A stretch of 58,476 bases of DNA from Ignavibacteriota bacterium (GCA_016218045.1 JACRFB010000041.1:1-58476); one strand, 5' to 3'; counted from the first letter of the stretch, positions 42,007 through 50,798 are shown. Made by a program: numbers and translations. Notes: generated by a model not told the origin, from the sequence alone.

Positions 42007-42288
42007 TTACATGCCCTTCCAGTTCGACAGGCGCTGTTTGACAAGTTCCTTGTCTTTTGCGCACTGATCGAGCTTGGCATCCTGCGCCGAAATCTGGCGA
42101 TCGAGGGATCCGATCTGTGACTGTTTGTTCTGGATCGAAGATTCGAGCGAACTGATCTCCCGCTCCAATTGCCGAATGCGGTCGAGCTGCTCCTGCGTTG
42201 CATACGAGGTGCAACCCGACATCAACACGCCGGCACCAATTGCGATGGTGGCAAATGCCAACACCACCTGGCTGCGGAGTTTCTTCAT
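42007..42288 (-). CDS. small coiled-coil lipoprotein
   Basis: 93 residues: signal peptide with lipobox LMSGC, then a helix with heptad-like repeats (QEQLDRIRQLEREISSLESSIQNKQSQIGSLDRQISAQDAKLDQ), reminiscent of murein-lipoprotein-type helices but ending NWKGM without the lysine link seen in Lpp. The ATG at 42288 has an upstream AGGAGG-like region (gaggaggc). A strong consensus promoter is mapped upstream. Probably an outer-membrane- or wall-associated lipoprotein. Confidence 0.8.
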   Translation of the reverse strand: MKKLRSQVVLAFATIAIGAGVLMSGCTSYATQEQLDRIRQLEREISSLESSIQNKQSQIGSLDRQISAQDAKLDQCAKDKELVKQRLSNWKGM

Positions 42289-42357
42289 TGTGTGCCTCCT
42301 CTTCAGTGGCCTATTAAAGTAGAAAATGAGATTGAAAGCGTAACTCAAGCTTCGGCA

Positions 42358-42386
42358 ATAATAACTACAAGGAGTGACACTGTCAA
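42358..42386 (-). promoter_or_regulatory. strong housekeeping promoter of the lipoprotein/LysM unit
   Basis: On the minus strand TTGACA (42386-42381) and TATTAT (42363-42358) are separated by exactly 17 bp: a perfect -35 and a 5/6 -10. Predicted start near 42351, about 60 bp before the lipoprotein ATG. It reads away from the dus gene. Its classical E. coli-like form contrasts with the Bacteroidota-style element near rpsT. Confidence 0.8.
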
Positions 42387-42422
42387 GCTATTTTTTCCGT
42401 CAGACGCCCGAAACAGCGGAAT

Positions 42423-43457
42423 TTAGTCGGTACAGGCGGGTGTTGCGGGGATTTCCTCCGGCAGCGGACCCGTATCCGGCCCCTCGTCGCCGGCATAGAG
42501 GAAACTAAAGAGTAAGTCCTCCGATTCCGCCAGTGTTTCGGGCTTCATCAGCGCCATACGCATCGCCTTTGCATTCCGCGAGTGTCGCAGATATGCCGCG
42601 TAATGTTTGCGCATCTCGAATACCGCGCGTCGTTCGCCCTTGTATTCGGCGGCGAGACGCAGGTGGCGGATGGCGGTGAGCAGACGCTCCGCGTAATCCG
42701 GCGGAGCGAGATGTTCCCCCGTCTCGATGAGGTGCCGCGCCTCGCGGAATATCCACGGATTGGTGATCGCGCCACGCGCTATCATCACGGCATCGCAGCC
42801 GGTTGTGTCGAAGGCGCGCCGTGCATCGTCGGCGGTGAACACATCGCCGTTCAGAATCACGGGGATGGACACGGCCTGTTTCACTTTTTCGATCCACGAC
42901 CAGTCGGCCGCGCCCGAGTGGCCCTGATCGCGCGTGCGGCAGTGTACTGTCAGGGCCTGGATGCCCACGTCCTCGAGCATCCGCGCGAGTTCCACGATGC
43001 GGATCGAGTTGACGTCCCACCCGAGCCGCGTCTTGAGTGTGACGGGCAGCCGCACCTGGCCGACAATCGTGCGGGCCATTTCGACCATCGCGGGCAGATC
43101 GCGAAGCAGTCCCGCGCCCGCGCCGCGCATCGCGACATTTTTCACCCAGCATCCCGCGTTGATGTCGAGCACATCGGGCCCGGCCGCCTCGGTAATGCGC
43201 GCGGCTTCACGCATGGTGTCGAGATTGCCTCCGTAAATCTGTATGCCGATCGGCCTCTCTGCGGGGTGTATGCGGAGTTTCAAGCGCGTCTTGGTCGGTT
43301 TCGCGCTGCGGACGAGTCCGTCGGCGTTGACGAACTCTGTGAACACCATGTCCGCGCCGAACTCCTTGCAGAAGAGCCGGAACGAGATGTCTGTGACGTC
43401 CTCCATGGGTGCGAGGAGCAGGCCGCCCTGTACGCCAAGTGTTTCGAGCAGATTCAT
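42423..43457 (-). CDS. dus: tRNA-dihydrouridine synthase (Dus)
   Basis: A 344-residue FMN enzyme that reduces uridine to dihydrouridine in tRNA. Family motifs are APMEDVTDISFR, the active-site region INAGCWVKNVAMRGAGAGLL, HCRTRDQGHSGAADW and ILNGDVFT. The catalytic cysteine is kept, but the usual GCP is GCW, which is unusual. The ATG at 43457 overlaps the stop of the glycosyltransferase gene (ATGA), so it is the last gene of a wecB-GT-dus transcript. A DusB-like placement is most likely but not certain. Confidence 0.9.
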   Translation of the reverse strand: MNLLETLGVQGGLLLAPMEDVTDISFRLFCKEFGADMVFTEFVNADGLVRSAKPTKTRLKLRIHPAERPIGIQIYGGNLDTMREAARITEAAGPDVLDINAGCWVKNVAMRGAGAGLLRDLPAMVEMARTIVGQVRLPVTLKTRLGWDVNSIRIVELARMLEDVGIQALTVHCRTRDQGHSGAADWSWIEKVKQAVSIPVILNGDVFTADDARRAFDTTGCDAVMIARGAITNPWIFREARHLIETGEHLAPPDYAERLLTAIRHLRLAAEYKGERRAVFEMRKHYAAYLRHSRNAKAMRMALMKPETLAESEDLLFSFLYAGDEGPDTGPLPEEIPATPACTD

Positions 43458-44599
43458 GCTCCGCCTCCGAGCGCGCGTCTGTACACGTCCACGGTCCGCG
43501 CGGCAGCCGCCTGCCATGTGAATGCGGCCGCGCGTGTGCGCCCGCGCGCGGCGAGTGTGACGCGCAGCGTGTCATCGGAGGCGATGCGCCGCATGGCCGC
43601 GGAGAACTGCTCCTCGTTTTCGGGATCGGCCTCGAGTGCCGCGTCACCTGTCACTTCGGGCAGCGACGCGCGGCCCGAGCTGAGCACGGGCACGCCGTGT
43701 GCCATCGCGTCGAGCGGGGGCACGCCGAATCCCTCGTAGAGCGAGGGGAATACGAGCGCGGTGGCGTGTGCAAGCAGCGACGAGAGTTCGGATTCCTCGA
43801 GGTATCCCGTCGCGTGCACACGGTCCTCTACCCCACACTGCCGCGCCAGTTCCATCAGAGGATAGCGCGGATCTTCAGGGCCGGCGACGAGCAGCGGCGG
43901 AAGCGGCCCCTCGCGCAATGCCCGCGCATAGGCGCGCAGCATCAACGCGAGGCCCTTGTACGGATCACGTCTGCCGATATACAGGAAGTACGATCCCGGC
44001 GCCGCCGCTGTGCGCAGGCGCGCGGGGAACGGCGAGCCCGACATGGCGATCTCGGGAGCGACGTGTATCACGTCCACGCGCGAGGTGTCGATGCCCAGTA
44101 TACGCGCGAACTCCGAACGGCTGAATGCCGAGACGGTGATGATGCGCGCGCTGCGCCGGAACGCCTGCATCACCGCCAAACGATACAGCGGCAGCAGCCG
44201 CGTCTTCTTCGACCGCGCGAGCATGCCGGGCAGGGCCAGCGGTACGATGTCGTGCACGGTGGTCACAACCGGCACGGCGCGGAGAAAGTACGGCGCGAGG
44301 AAGTCGGGCGCATGAAAAAGATCGTGTTGTCCTTTTTGTACGAGGCGCGGGATTTCGCGCTGATGGCCGGGCCGGTACAGCGCGCCCGCCTCGATGCCCG
44401 CGGTGACGTCGAGCAGTTCGGCGCGTGTACGCGCGCGTGTGATGCGGCCGCGCGCGTAGACGTGGAGTTCCACGTCCGCGGTGTGATGCTCCGCCAGTGC
44501 CGCGCACAGCTCTACCGAGTATGCGCCGATGCCCGAACGCGCGGTCGTGATGGCGTGCGCGTCGAAGACGAGACGTATGGGACGAACCTCAGCCGCCAC
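43454..44599 (-). CDS. glycosyltransferase (GT-B, family 1/4-like)
   Basis: 381 residues from a GTG at 44599 that overlaps the wecB stop by 11 bp. The N-terminus VAAEVRPIRLVFDAHAITTARSGIGAYSVEL starts a normal GT4-like fold, and FLYIGRRDPYKGL opens the donor half. The motif PSLYEGFGVPPLDAMAHGVPVL fits the family EX7E region with D in the second acidic position. It lies between wecB and dus. Likely acts on a lipid-linked or surface glycan, using sugars such as ManNAc that wecB can provide. Confidence 0.85.
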   Translation of the reverse strand: MAAEVRPIRLVFDAHAITTARSGIGAYSVELCAALAEHHTADVELHVYARGRITRARTRAELLDVTAGIEAGALYRPGHQREIPRLVQKGQHDLFHAPDFLAPYFLRAVPVVTTVHDIVPLALPGMLARSKKTRLLPLYRLAVMQAFRRSARIITVSAFSRSEFARILGIDTSRVDVIHVAPEIAMSGSPFPARLRTAAAPGSYFLYIGRRDPYKGLALMLRAYARALREGPLPPLLVAGPEDPRYPLMELARQCGVEDRVHATGYLEESELSSLLAHATALVFPSLYEGFGVPPLDAMAHGVPVLSSGRASLPEVTGDAALEADPENEEQFSAAMRRIASDDTLRVTLAARGRTRAAAFTWQAAAARTVDVYRRALGGGA

Positions 44600-45752
44600 C
44601 GAGCCGCGCCTGCAGTATGTCGGCGATGCGCGCGCTTGCGCGCCCGTCGCCGTAGGGATTTGCGCTCGCGACCATGCGTGTGTACGCGTCGTGGTCGTCG
44701 AGCAGTGTCGCGACCTGTCCGCTGATGCGCGCGCGGTCGGTGCCCACAAGCACCGCCACTCCCGCCTCCACGCCCTCGGGGCGCTCGGTCACCTCGCGCA
44801 TCACCAGCACGGGCTTGCCGAGCGATGGACCCTCCTCCTGTATGCCGCCGGAATCGGTCAGCAACAGGACGCTCGAATCCATGAGCAGCAGCAACTGCTC
44901 GTAGCGGACGGGATCGATGAGATGTATGCGGTCGCGGCCGGCAAGCACACGTCCCACCACGTTTCGCACATTCGGATTCGGATGCACGGGATAGACGATT
45001 TCCACGTCGGGATACGTGTCGATGATGTCGGCCATGGCGAGGCACATGTGCTCGAACGGCTCGCCGAAACTCTCGCGCCTGTGCGCCGTGACGGTGATCA
45101 GGCGCATGTCGCGCGCGAGGATACGCGCGGCCGTTGTTTGGGACAGGCCCGCGTCCTCGAGAAGTCGCGCGCGTTCGCCCGCGGGCCACGCGTCGAGTAT
45201 GCCGCTGCCGAGCTGCAATGCGTCGACGACGGTGTTTCCCGTCACGTATACGTCGGAGGACACGTGCCCCTCGCGCAGCAGATTGTCGGCGGCGCGTTGT
45301 GTCGGCGCAAAATGGAAGTCCGTCAGCGCGCCGCACAGTTTCCGGTTCATCTCCTCGGGATACGGACTGTACTTGTCGAATGTGCGGAGCCCCGCCTCCA
45401 CATGCCCCACGGGCACGCGGTGGTAATACGCCGCCAGTGCCGCGGCGAACACGGTGGTTGTGTCGCCCTGCACAAGCAGCACATCGGGTCGCAGATCCTC
45501 GAGCACGGGTTTCAACCGTGTCAGCACCGCCGACGTGACATGCTCCAGCGTCTGGTTCTGCACCATGACGTCGAGATCCACATCCTCGCGTATCCCGAAA
45601 AAGTCCGTCACCTGCCGCAAAAGCTCACGATGTTGTGAGGTAAAACACACACTCACGCGGAACTCGTCGGGCCGGGCCTTCAGCTCCGCAATCACGGGAG
45701 CGAGCTTTACGGCCTCAGGCCGCGTTCCGAAAGCGAGCAGTACATGGATCAT
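44589..45752 (-). CDS. wecB: UDP-N-acetylglucosamine 2-epimerase
   Basis: 387 residues from the ATG at 45752 (MIHVLLAFGTRPEAVKLAP). Interconverts UDP-GlcNAc and UDP-ManNAc. Family motifs: GTRPEAVKLAPVI, VQGDTTTVFA, HVEAGLRT, and VLLLTDSGGIQEEGPSLGKPVLVMR. The longer frame to 45800 is a non-family stub. Its stop overlaps the following glycosyltransferase gene, so product and consumer of UDP-ManNAc may be co-expressed. It is the first gene of that unit; a repeat tract lies beyond its start. Confidence 0.92.
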   Translation of the reverse strand: MIHVLLAFGTRPEAVKLAPVIAELKARPDEFRVSVCFTSQHRELLRQVTDFFGIREDVDLDVMVQNQTLEHVTSAVLTRLKPVLEDLRPDVLLVQGDTTTVFAAALAAYYHRVPVGHVEAGLRTFDKYSPYPEEMNRKLCGALTDFHFAPTQRAADNLLREGHVSSDVYVTGNTVVDALQLGSGILDAWPAGERARLLEDAGLSQTTAARILARDMRLITVTAHRRESFGEPFEHMCLAMADIIDTYPDVEIVYPVHPNPNVRNVVGRVLAGRDRIHLIDPVRYEQLLLLMDSSVLLLTDSGGIQEEGPSLGKPVLVMREVTERPEGVEAGVAVLVGTDRARISGQVATLLDDHDAYTRMVASANPYGDGRASARIADILQARLGGG

Positions 45753-45867
45753 AATTGGTCGTATTCTCTCTGTGCAACATGCGGCGGCATCCGCCGCCAT
45801 CGTTACAAGATACGTCCAAGAGGCGACTCAACGTAACCGGCCGACGTGGGATTCGTGGCACAAAGGT

Positions 45868-46001
45868 GATGTAGCAAAGTGGCAAAGTGGAAAAGTGGCA
45901 AAGTGGAAAGTGGAAAGTACGAACGTTGCCACCTTGCTACTTTGCTACTTTGCTACATTGTTACACGCAACTTGTAACGTGGATACGTGTAACGTGTAAC
46001 G
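45868..46001. repeat. imperfect inverted minisatellite
   Basis: Purine-rich GTGGCAAA/GTGGAAA words (45868-45918) are followed by the complementary GCTACTTT words (45928-45960). The two arms (GTAGCAAAGTGG-like and CCTTGCTACTTTGC-like) could pair in an imperfect hairpin. A short TTACACGC/ACGTGTAAC tract (45961-46001) ends exactly at the stop of the PrsW-like gene. No gene is seen in 45753-46001. Confidence 0.8.
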
Positions 46002-46961
46002 TCAGTACAGCCGCGCGGCGTCCGATTCGGATTCGGCGCGCAGAATTGCGCCGATCTCCCCGCGCAGGCCCGCTATTTCATCGAGCAGCCGCGCGCGTTC
46101 ATCCCCGCGTGTGTGCCGGAGCTGCGACTTTCTGAACGCGAGGCGTGTGGCGAGCTGCACATAGACGCGGCGGTCTATCGACGGCGGAAGCCAGCCGAGA
46201 ATTTTCCGTTTGCTGCTGTACGGCAGGTAATTGAGATGTACCTGCGGCAGGAGTCCGCCGCGCGCCTCCTCGAGCAGTTCGGAGAGGATCACCTGATTTT
46301 CGGTGAATAGCGAGACCTGCATCACCGCGAGTATCACCAGCAATCCGAGCGCGATGAACAGTCCCTGAAACATCGGCAGTTCGGCCACGTCGAGCAGCGA
46401 CCAGTGATTCCAGAGCGCGTGTATGCCGATTGCGGCGGCAATACCCGCGGGACCGAGAGCCCAGCGCAGGCGGCGGAAACGGTACTTGCCCACTCCGACA
46501 AACACGCCGAACATGCCCGTCGCCATGGCGTGCATGACGGCGGTGTAAAATGTGCGGAGTATCACACGCTCCGCCCACTCGTCCGCTGTTTTTGCGTGCA
46601 GGAAGTACAGGAAGTTTTCCGTCATGCCGAAACCCAGTCCGATGGCCATGCCGTACACGACGCCGTCGGTGATGTTGTCGAAACGTCTGTCACGCGCGGT
46701 GTAGAGGAGGAAGAGTCCTTTCGCGAACTCCTCGATCATCGGCGCAACGAGCACCACGTCCTGCTGGTCGGTTGTGCCGAGCAGCGCCTTGATCCCCTGG
46801 CTCCCCAGCAGGCCGAAGATGATCGCCCCTATCGCGCCCCAGAGAAAGTTCAATGCAAGCAGGCTCAGCGGCTCGCGGTCGTAGCGGTCCATCACCCAGA
46901 TGATCCAGAGATACAGGAGCATGGGCACGACGGCGAAGACCAGCGAGGCCAGGGCTTGCAT
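46002..46961 (-). CDS. PrsW-family membrane protease homologue 1
   Basis: A 319-residue protein with about eight membrane helices. Metal-protease-like motifs of the PrsW family are visible: EEFAKG, GFGMTEN, the HAMATG histidine and IGIHALWNHW. In Bacillus, PrsW cleaves anti-sigma factors. A cytosolic C-terminal segment of about 100 residues (PYSSKRKILGWLPPSIDRRVYVQLATRLAFRKSQL) is shared with the adjacent paralogue. Six bp separate it from that paralogue's stop, so they are co-transcribed. Substrate unknown; no anti-sigma gene was seen nearby. Confidence 0.82.
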   Translation of the reverse strand: MQALASLVFAVVPMLLYLWIIWVMDRYDREPLSLLALNFLWGAIGAIIFGLLGSQGIKALLGTTDQQDVVLVAPMIEEFAKGLFLLYTARDRRFDNITDGVVYGMAIGLGFGMTENFLYFLHAKTADEWAERVILRTFYTAVMHAMATGMFGVFVGVGKYRFRRLRWALGPAGIAAAIGIHALWNHWSLLDVAELPMFQGLFIALGLLVILAVMQVSLFTENQVILSELLEEARGGLLPQVHLNYLPYSSKRKILGWLPPSIDRRVYVQLATRLAFRKSQLRHTRGDERARLLDEIAGLRGEIGAILRAESESDAARLY

Positions 46962-46967
46962 GGCGCC

Positions 46968-47897
46968 TCAGGTTGCGAGGAGCTGGCCGATATCGGCGCG
47001 CAGCCGCGCGACGTCTTCCTCGAGCACTCCCAGGACGGCGCCCGTGCTGGCGCGCGCCTGCGACTTCCGGAACGCGAGCCGTGTCGCAAGTTGTGCGTAG
47101 CGCTTGCGGTCCACGCCCTCGGGCACCCAGCCGCGGATCTTGCGTTTGCTGCTCGACGAGAGGAACGGCACATGTCCTTCTGGGATCACGCCGCGCGCAG
47201 CTTCGTCCATCAACTCGCGGCGGAGCACGCGGTTCTCGTACGAAAGCGAAAGCAGCAGCACGATCACCACGGCCACGGTGCTTCCCGCGATGAAGAGCAG
47301 CCCGAGTCCGGCCGCGGCCGCGTCGTTGACGCTGACGGTGAAATTCCAGAAGAAGTGCACGAGCATCGCGATTCCGAGTCCCAGCATGCCGAGCGGCACG
47401 CGCCACCCGCGCACCTGGAATTTTGTGAGTCCGAAAAACGCGCCGACGATGCCCGTCGCGAGTGCGTGCATCACGGCCGAAAACAGGGTGCGCACCACGA
47501 CGAGGACGACCCACTCCCCTGTCGACGCGGCGCCGAGGAAGTACATGAAGTTCTCGGTCATGCCGAAGCCGAGGCCGATGGCCATGCCGTACACGAGTCC
47601 GTCGGTCATGTTGTCGAAATGGCGGCTGCGCACGGTGAAGAGCAGGAACACGGCCTTGGCGGGCTCCTCCACCAGCGGCGCCACAAGTATGGCGTCAAGA
47701 AAATCACCTGTCCCGAGCATCGCCGATGTGAACAGACTCAAAACGATGGCAAAAAAAATCGCGCCGAACGCGCCCCAGGCAAAATTCGCGGCCACGAGCC
47801 CGATGGGTTCGCGGTCGTAACGGTCCATCATCCAGATGATCCACAGGTACAGGAGCATGGGGACGACTGCAAAGACGAGGGAGGCCAGTGCGAGCAT
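46968..47897 (-). CDS. PrsW-family membrane protease homologue 2
   Basis: A 309-residue tandem paralogue with the same order of motifs: EEPAKA (the second E is kept but F is replaced by P), GFGMTEN, HALATG, MLVHFFWNF. Its C-terminal domain (FLSSSSKRKIRGWVPEGVDRKRYAQLATRLAFRKSQ) matches that of homologue 1. The identical layout and neighbouring position indicate a duplication. The proline in place of F in the first motif may alter activity. Possible roles include processing of membrane proteins or regulators. Confidence 0.82.
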   Translation of the reverse strand: MLALASLVFAVVPMLLYLWIIWMMDRYDREPIGLVAANFAWGAFGAIFFAIVLSLFTSAMLGTGDFLDAILVAPLVEEPAKAVFLLFTVRSRHFDNMTDGLVYGMAIGLGFGMTENFMYFLGAASTGEWVVLVVVRTLFSAVMHALATGIVGAFFGLTKFQVRGWRVPLGMLGLGIAMLVHFFWNFTVSVNDAAAAGLGLLFIAGSTVAVVIVLLLSLSYENRVLRRELMDEAARGVIPEGHVPFLSSSSKRKIRGWVPEGVDRKRYAQLATRLAFRKSQARASTGAVLGVLEEDVARLRADIGQLLAT

Positions 47898-47990
47898 GGA
47901 TAGCTGGTGATGTTGGAAAAAATGGTGCGGCGCAAAATAGGGAAATGTGCCGGCAAAAACATCCGGCCCTGTTGCCGCACCGTCGGGGAC

Positions 47991-49301
47991 TTACTCTTCG
48001 GTAAGGACCGCGCGTGTCAGGCGCGCGCGTTCGATGCGCCGTTCGTTGACGATCAGTATCTCGATTTCGACGGCATGCCAGCTCGCGCGGTCGGGCCCTT
48101 CGGGGATACGCCCCATCACCTTGGTGATGAATCCGCCGACGGTGTCGTATTCGTCGCTCTCAGGTATTGCGAACGGCGCCACGTCGTTGAAGTCGGAAAT
48201 GGTCATGCGTCCCTCGACCTCGATGCCGTCGGGCAGCATGTCGTAGGTCCTGCTCTCCTCGTCGTATTCGTCGCGGATGTCGCCGACGATCTCTTCGAGT
48301 ATGTCCTCGAGTGTGATGATGCCCTCGGTGCCGCCGAATTCGTCCACCACCACCGCGAGATGTATGCGCTTGCGCTGGAAGTCTCGAAGCAGATCCGATA
48401 TGGGTTTTGTGTCCGGCACAAAAAACGGGGGACGGATGATGTCCTGCAGAATGATGATGTTCTGATGCTCGATGAGACTCACCACATCCTTCGCGTAAAT
48501 CACGCCGATGATGTTGTCGAGGGATCCGCGGTACACGGGCATACGTGTGAACCCCTCCTGCACCACACGTTCGAGAATCGCGCCCGGAGCCATCTCGTAA
48601 TCCACCGCCACGACGTCCTTGCGCGGTATCATGATTTCGCGCGCAGTCTTGTCGGTGAAGCTCAGGATGCTCTCGATCAGTTCGTGTTCCGTCTTGTCGA
48701 GCACGCCGGCCTTGGTGCCCTCTTCGAGCATGTCCATGATGTTTTCCTCCGACATCACGGCATCGCTGAACTGCGCGGTGTGGCCCGACGGGCGCAGCAG
48801 CATGTTGGCCGAAAGGGTCAGCAACCGCTGCGGAATGCGGAACAGCCGTGTCAGCAGATGCAGCAGCGGCGCGCTCCGCAATGCCACACGTTCGGGATAA
48901 TGCGAACCGAGCGCCTTGGCGAACAGTGAAATGAGTACCAGCGACAGGCCGGTCATGACGGCCGCCGTCATCACGGCCACACCGATGCGTGTCGCGGGAT
49001 GCAGCCACCACGTCTCGGAACCCAGCTCGAGCGAGGCCATCCACGCGTCGAGGTGATACGCCCCGATAAAGGCGGTGAGGAAGAGTATAAATGTGGTCGC
49101 GATCTGCACCGCGCCGCGCACACTTTCCTGTTCGGCTTTCAGTCGCAGGCAGGTCGACGCCCTGTGGCGCCCCTCTTCCGCGAGTTCCTCGAGACGTGCG
49201 CGTGACACGGCGTCCAGAGCCACTTCCCCCGCGGCAATAAGCATGGAGATGATCACGCCCCCCGCAAAAAGGAGTGCGTCAATCACGGGATTCGAGGTCA
49301 T
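47991..49301 (-). CDS. CorC/HlyC-family (CNNM-CBS) protein
   Basis: 436 residues: a CNNM-type membrane domain of about four helices (about 1-165), two CBS domains (about 200-330, for example AREIMIPRKDVVAVDYEMAP and FTRMPVYRGSLDNIIGVIYAKDV) and a CorC_HlyC domain (about 345-430). Homologues are implicated in magnesium/cobalt export or tolerance. It stands alone with 93 bp to the PrsW pair and 227 bp to rpsT. Start ATG at 49301. Confidence 0.88.
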   Translation of the reverse strand: MTSNPVIDALLFAGGVIISMLIAAGEVALDAVSRARLEELAEEGRHRASTCLRLKAEQESVRGAVQIATTFILFLTAFIGAYHLDAWMASLELGSETWWLHPATRIGVAVMTAAVMTGLSLVLISLFAKALGSHYPERVALRSAPLLHLLTRLFRIPQRLLTLSANMLLRPSGHTAQFSDAVMSEENIMDMLEEGTKAGVLDKTEHELIESILSFTDKTAREIMIPRKDVVAVDYEMAPGAILERVVQEGFTRMPVYRGSLDNIIGVIYAKDVVSLIEHQNIIILQDIIRPPFFVPDTKPISDLLRDFQRKRIHLAVVVDEFGGTEGIITLEDILEEIVGDIRDEYDEESRTYDMLPDGIEVEGRMTISDFNDVAPFAIPESDEYDTVGGFITKVMGRIPEGPDRASWHAVEIEILIVNERRIERARLTRAVLTEE

Positions 49302-49497
49302 GCGTGTTCCCGCCGGACAGTGGCGGCGTCACAATCCGCGACGGTGCGTGTCGCATCCGTCATAACGCTGCTCCCTGCAGTGTGGGCGCATAAAAGACAG
49401 CAAGCGACGCGTCACCGCGCCGCTGTATGCCTGGTCTTGGGTGGGATTCGTCGTGCACGTGGAGAAAACTCCGGACGGTCGACGCGCCGCCGACCTT

Positions 49498-49522
49498 CCG
49501 CCGGCTCCTTGTGAACCGGCGG
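49498..49522. terminator. rpsT 3' hairpin
   Basis: CCGCCGG and CCGGCGG form a 7-bp perfect stem with an 11-base loop, 6 bp after the rpsT stop. There is no clear U-tract, so termination is only likely. The 227-bp gap 49302-49528 shows no gene. Confidence 0.5.
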
Positions 49523-49528
49523 CAGGTA

Positions 49529-49783
49529 TCAGGAAAGGCCCTGAACGAACTTCGCCAGCTTGGACTTCTTGTGCGCCGCGGTGTTCGTGTGGATGATACC
49601 TTTCGTGGCGATACGGTCGAGCATGGACGAGACCTTCTTGTACAGCTCTGCCGCCTGTTCCTTCTGCTTCGTGTCGCGAAGCTCCTTGATCATGTTCTTC
49701 ATGCGCGTCTTGTACTGACGGTTCCGCGCGCGCTTGCGCGACGCAGTCCTGACGCGTTTCTCTGCAGACTTATGTTGAGGCAT
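49529..49783 (-). CDS. rpsT: 30S ribosomal protein S20
   Basis: 84 residues, the normal S20 length, highly basic, starting MPQHKSAEKRVRTASRKRARNRQYKTRMKNM with the typical helical pattern. The ATG at 49783 has a GGAGCGGT site upstream and is the family start; the longer frame to 49843 is an artefact. Monocistronic, with a Bacteroidota-type promoter upstream and a hairpin downstream. It binds 16S rRNA early in 30S assembly. Confidence 0.97.
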   Translation of the reverse strand: MPQHKSAEKRVRTASRKRARNRQYKTRMKNMIKELRDTKQKEQAAELYKKVSSMLDRIATKGIIHTNTAAHKKSKLAKFVQGLS

Positions 49784-49811
49784 ACCGCTCCTGAATGAAA
49801 GAAAAACAAAT

Positions 49812-49843
49812 ACAAAGATACGTCCGGGAGCAATATCGCACAA
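49812..49843 (-). promoter_or_regulatory. Bacteroidota-type promoter of rpsT
   Basis: The minus strand shows TATCTTTG (49819-49812), matching the -7 consensus TAnnTTTG, and CTTG 20 bp upstream, near the -33 TTTG. This is the arrangement used by Bacteroidota sigma factors. The predicted start is about 25 bp before the ATG. The match is good but rests on one promoter. Confidence 0.5.
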
Positions 49844-49851
49844 GCGGGCGT

Positions 49852-50181
49852 TTATTCCGCTTCAAAAATCACCGCCGTGCCGTATGCCAGCACCTCCGTG
49901 ACACCCTGCATCACCTCGTTGGCGTCGTAGCGCATGCCGATTATCCCATTCGCGCCTATGGCCTCGGCGTGCTGTACCATGATGTCGAAGGCCTCCGCGC
50001 GCGTTTTCTCGCACAATTCCGTGAACAGCGTGATGTTTCCGCCGAAAAGAGTCTGAAGACTGCCGCCGATCGTGCCGAATATGTTGCGCGAACGAACGGT
50101 GATACCGCGCACAATTCCAAGATTCTTCACGATGCGCTGGCCGTCAATCGTAAAGGCGGTGGTGACAAGACTGTGGTTCAT
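49852..50181 (-). CDS. YbjQ/heavy-metal-binding-domain family protein
   Basis: 109 residues of the YbjQ (DUF74) family. Typical segments are VRGITVRSRNIFGTIGGSLQTLFGGNITLFTELCEKTRAEAFDIMVQHAEAIGANGIIGMRYDA. These pentameric small proteins have been proposed to bind metal but have no firm function. ATGs exist at 50187 and 50181; the second is favoured because a GGA sits at proper distance. The gene is monocistronic and faces the GIY-YIG gene. Confidence 0.88.
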   Translation of the reverse strand: MNHSLVTTAFTIDGQRIVKNLGIVRGITVRSRNIFGTIGGSLQTLFGGNITLFTELCEKTRAEAFDIMVQHAEAIGANGIIGMRYDANEVMQGVTEVLAYGTAVIFEAE

Positions 50182-50341
50182 GGTCATTCCGTGATGGTGT
50201 TTGAACAGGAAACGACTTCGAGCAATACTACGCAAATTTGCAGCACCGAGCCACCGGCTGCATTTTGATCCTCACCATAACCCGTTGCAAGTTGTAACTC
50301 ATTCTTCAGCGTCGCCTTCTACCTAAACTCTGCCCACTTCG

Positions 50342-50419
50342 CTTTTCTCTTTTCCCTTTTCTCTTTTCCCTTTTCTCTTTTCCCTTTTCCCTTTTCTCTT
50401 TTCCCTTTTCTCTTTTCCC
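50342..50419. repeat. polypyrimidine minisatellite
   Basis: CTTTTCTCTTTTCCC-type units (about 6-7 bp subrepeats of TTTTCY and TTTTCCC) fill this tract and end 10 bp before the GIY-YIG ATG at 50430. It makes the region upstream of that gene almost wholly pyrimidine. No promoter was recognised in it. Gap 50182-50429 is otherwise gene-free. Confidence 0.88.
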
Positions 50420-50429
50420 GAAAACCCGA

Positions 50430-50798
50430 ATGGACTCGCGAAAACAACTCAAACAGGCATACAAAAACGAACCCAAAACAGCGGGCGTGTTCCAGATTCG
50501 CCATATCGACAGCGGACGGATCTTCTTCGGCAGCAGCAAAAACCTGCACGGTGTCTTTGCAAAGAACCGTCTGCAATTGACCATGGGCGGTCACCTGAAC
50601 TCCGCGCTGCAGGCGGACTGGACCCGCGACGGCGCCGATGCATTTGTCTTCGAGATAGTCGAGACACTGCCGGTCAACGAGGATCCGGCACACGACTACG
50701 GTCCCGACCTCGACATTCTCGAAATGATTTGGATCGACAAACTCGCCCCCTTCGCGGGCAACGTGTACAATACGAGCCGGAAGGTGCGTCAGGCGTGA
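50430..50798 (+). CDS. GIY-YIG-like domain protein
   Basis: A 122-residue cytoplasmic protein with a degenerate GIY-YIG fold: AGVFQIRHIDSGRIFFGSSKNLHG stands for the GIY...YIG pair (GVF and FFG). An arginine of the SGRIFF region and FVFEIVETL, then DILEMIWIDKL follow. Several bacterial single-domain proteins with this layout exist, mostly uncharacterised. The expected catalytic tyrosines are replaced, so nuclease activity is doubtful. Monocistronic, plus strand, placed after a minisatellite. Start ATG at 50430. Confidence 0.72.
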   Translation: MDSRKQLKQAYKNEPKTAGVFQIRHIDSGRIFFGSSKNLHGVFAKNRLQLTMGGHLNSALQADWTRDGADAFVFEIVETLPVNEDPAHDYGPDLDILEMIWIDKLAPFAGNVYNTSRKVRQA

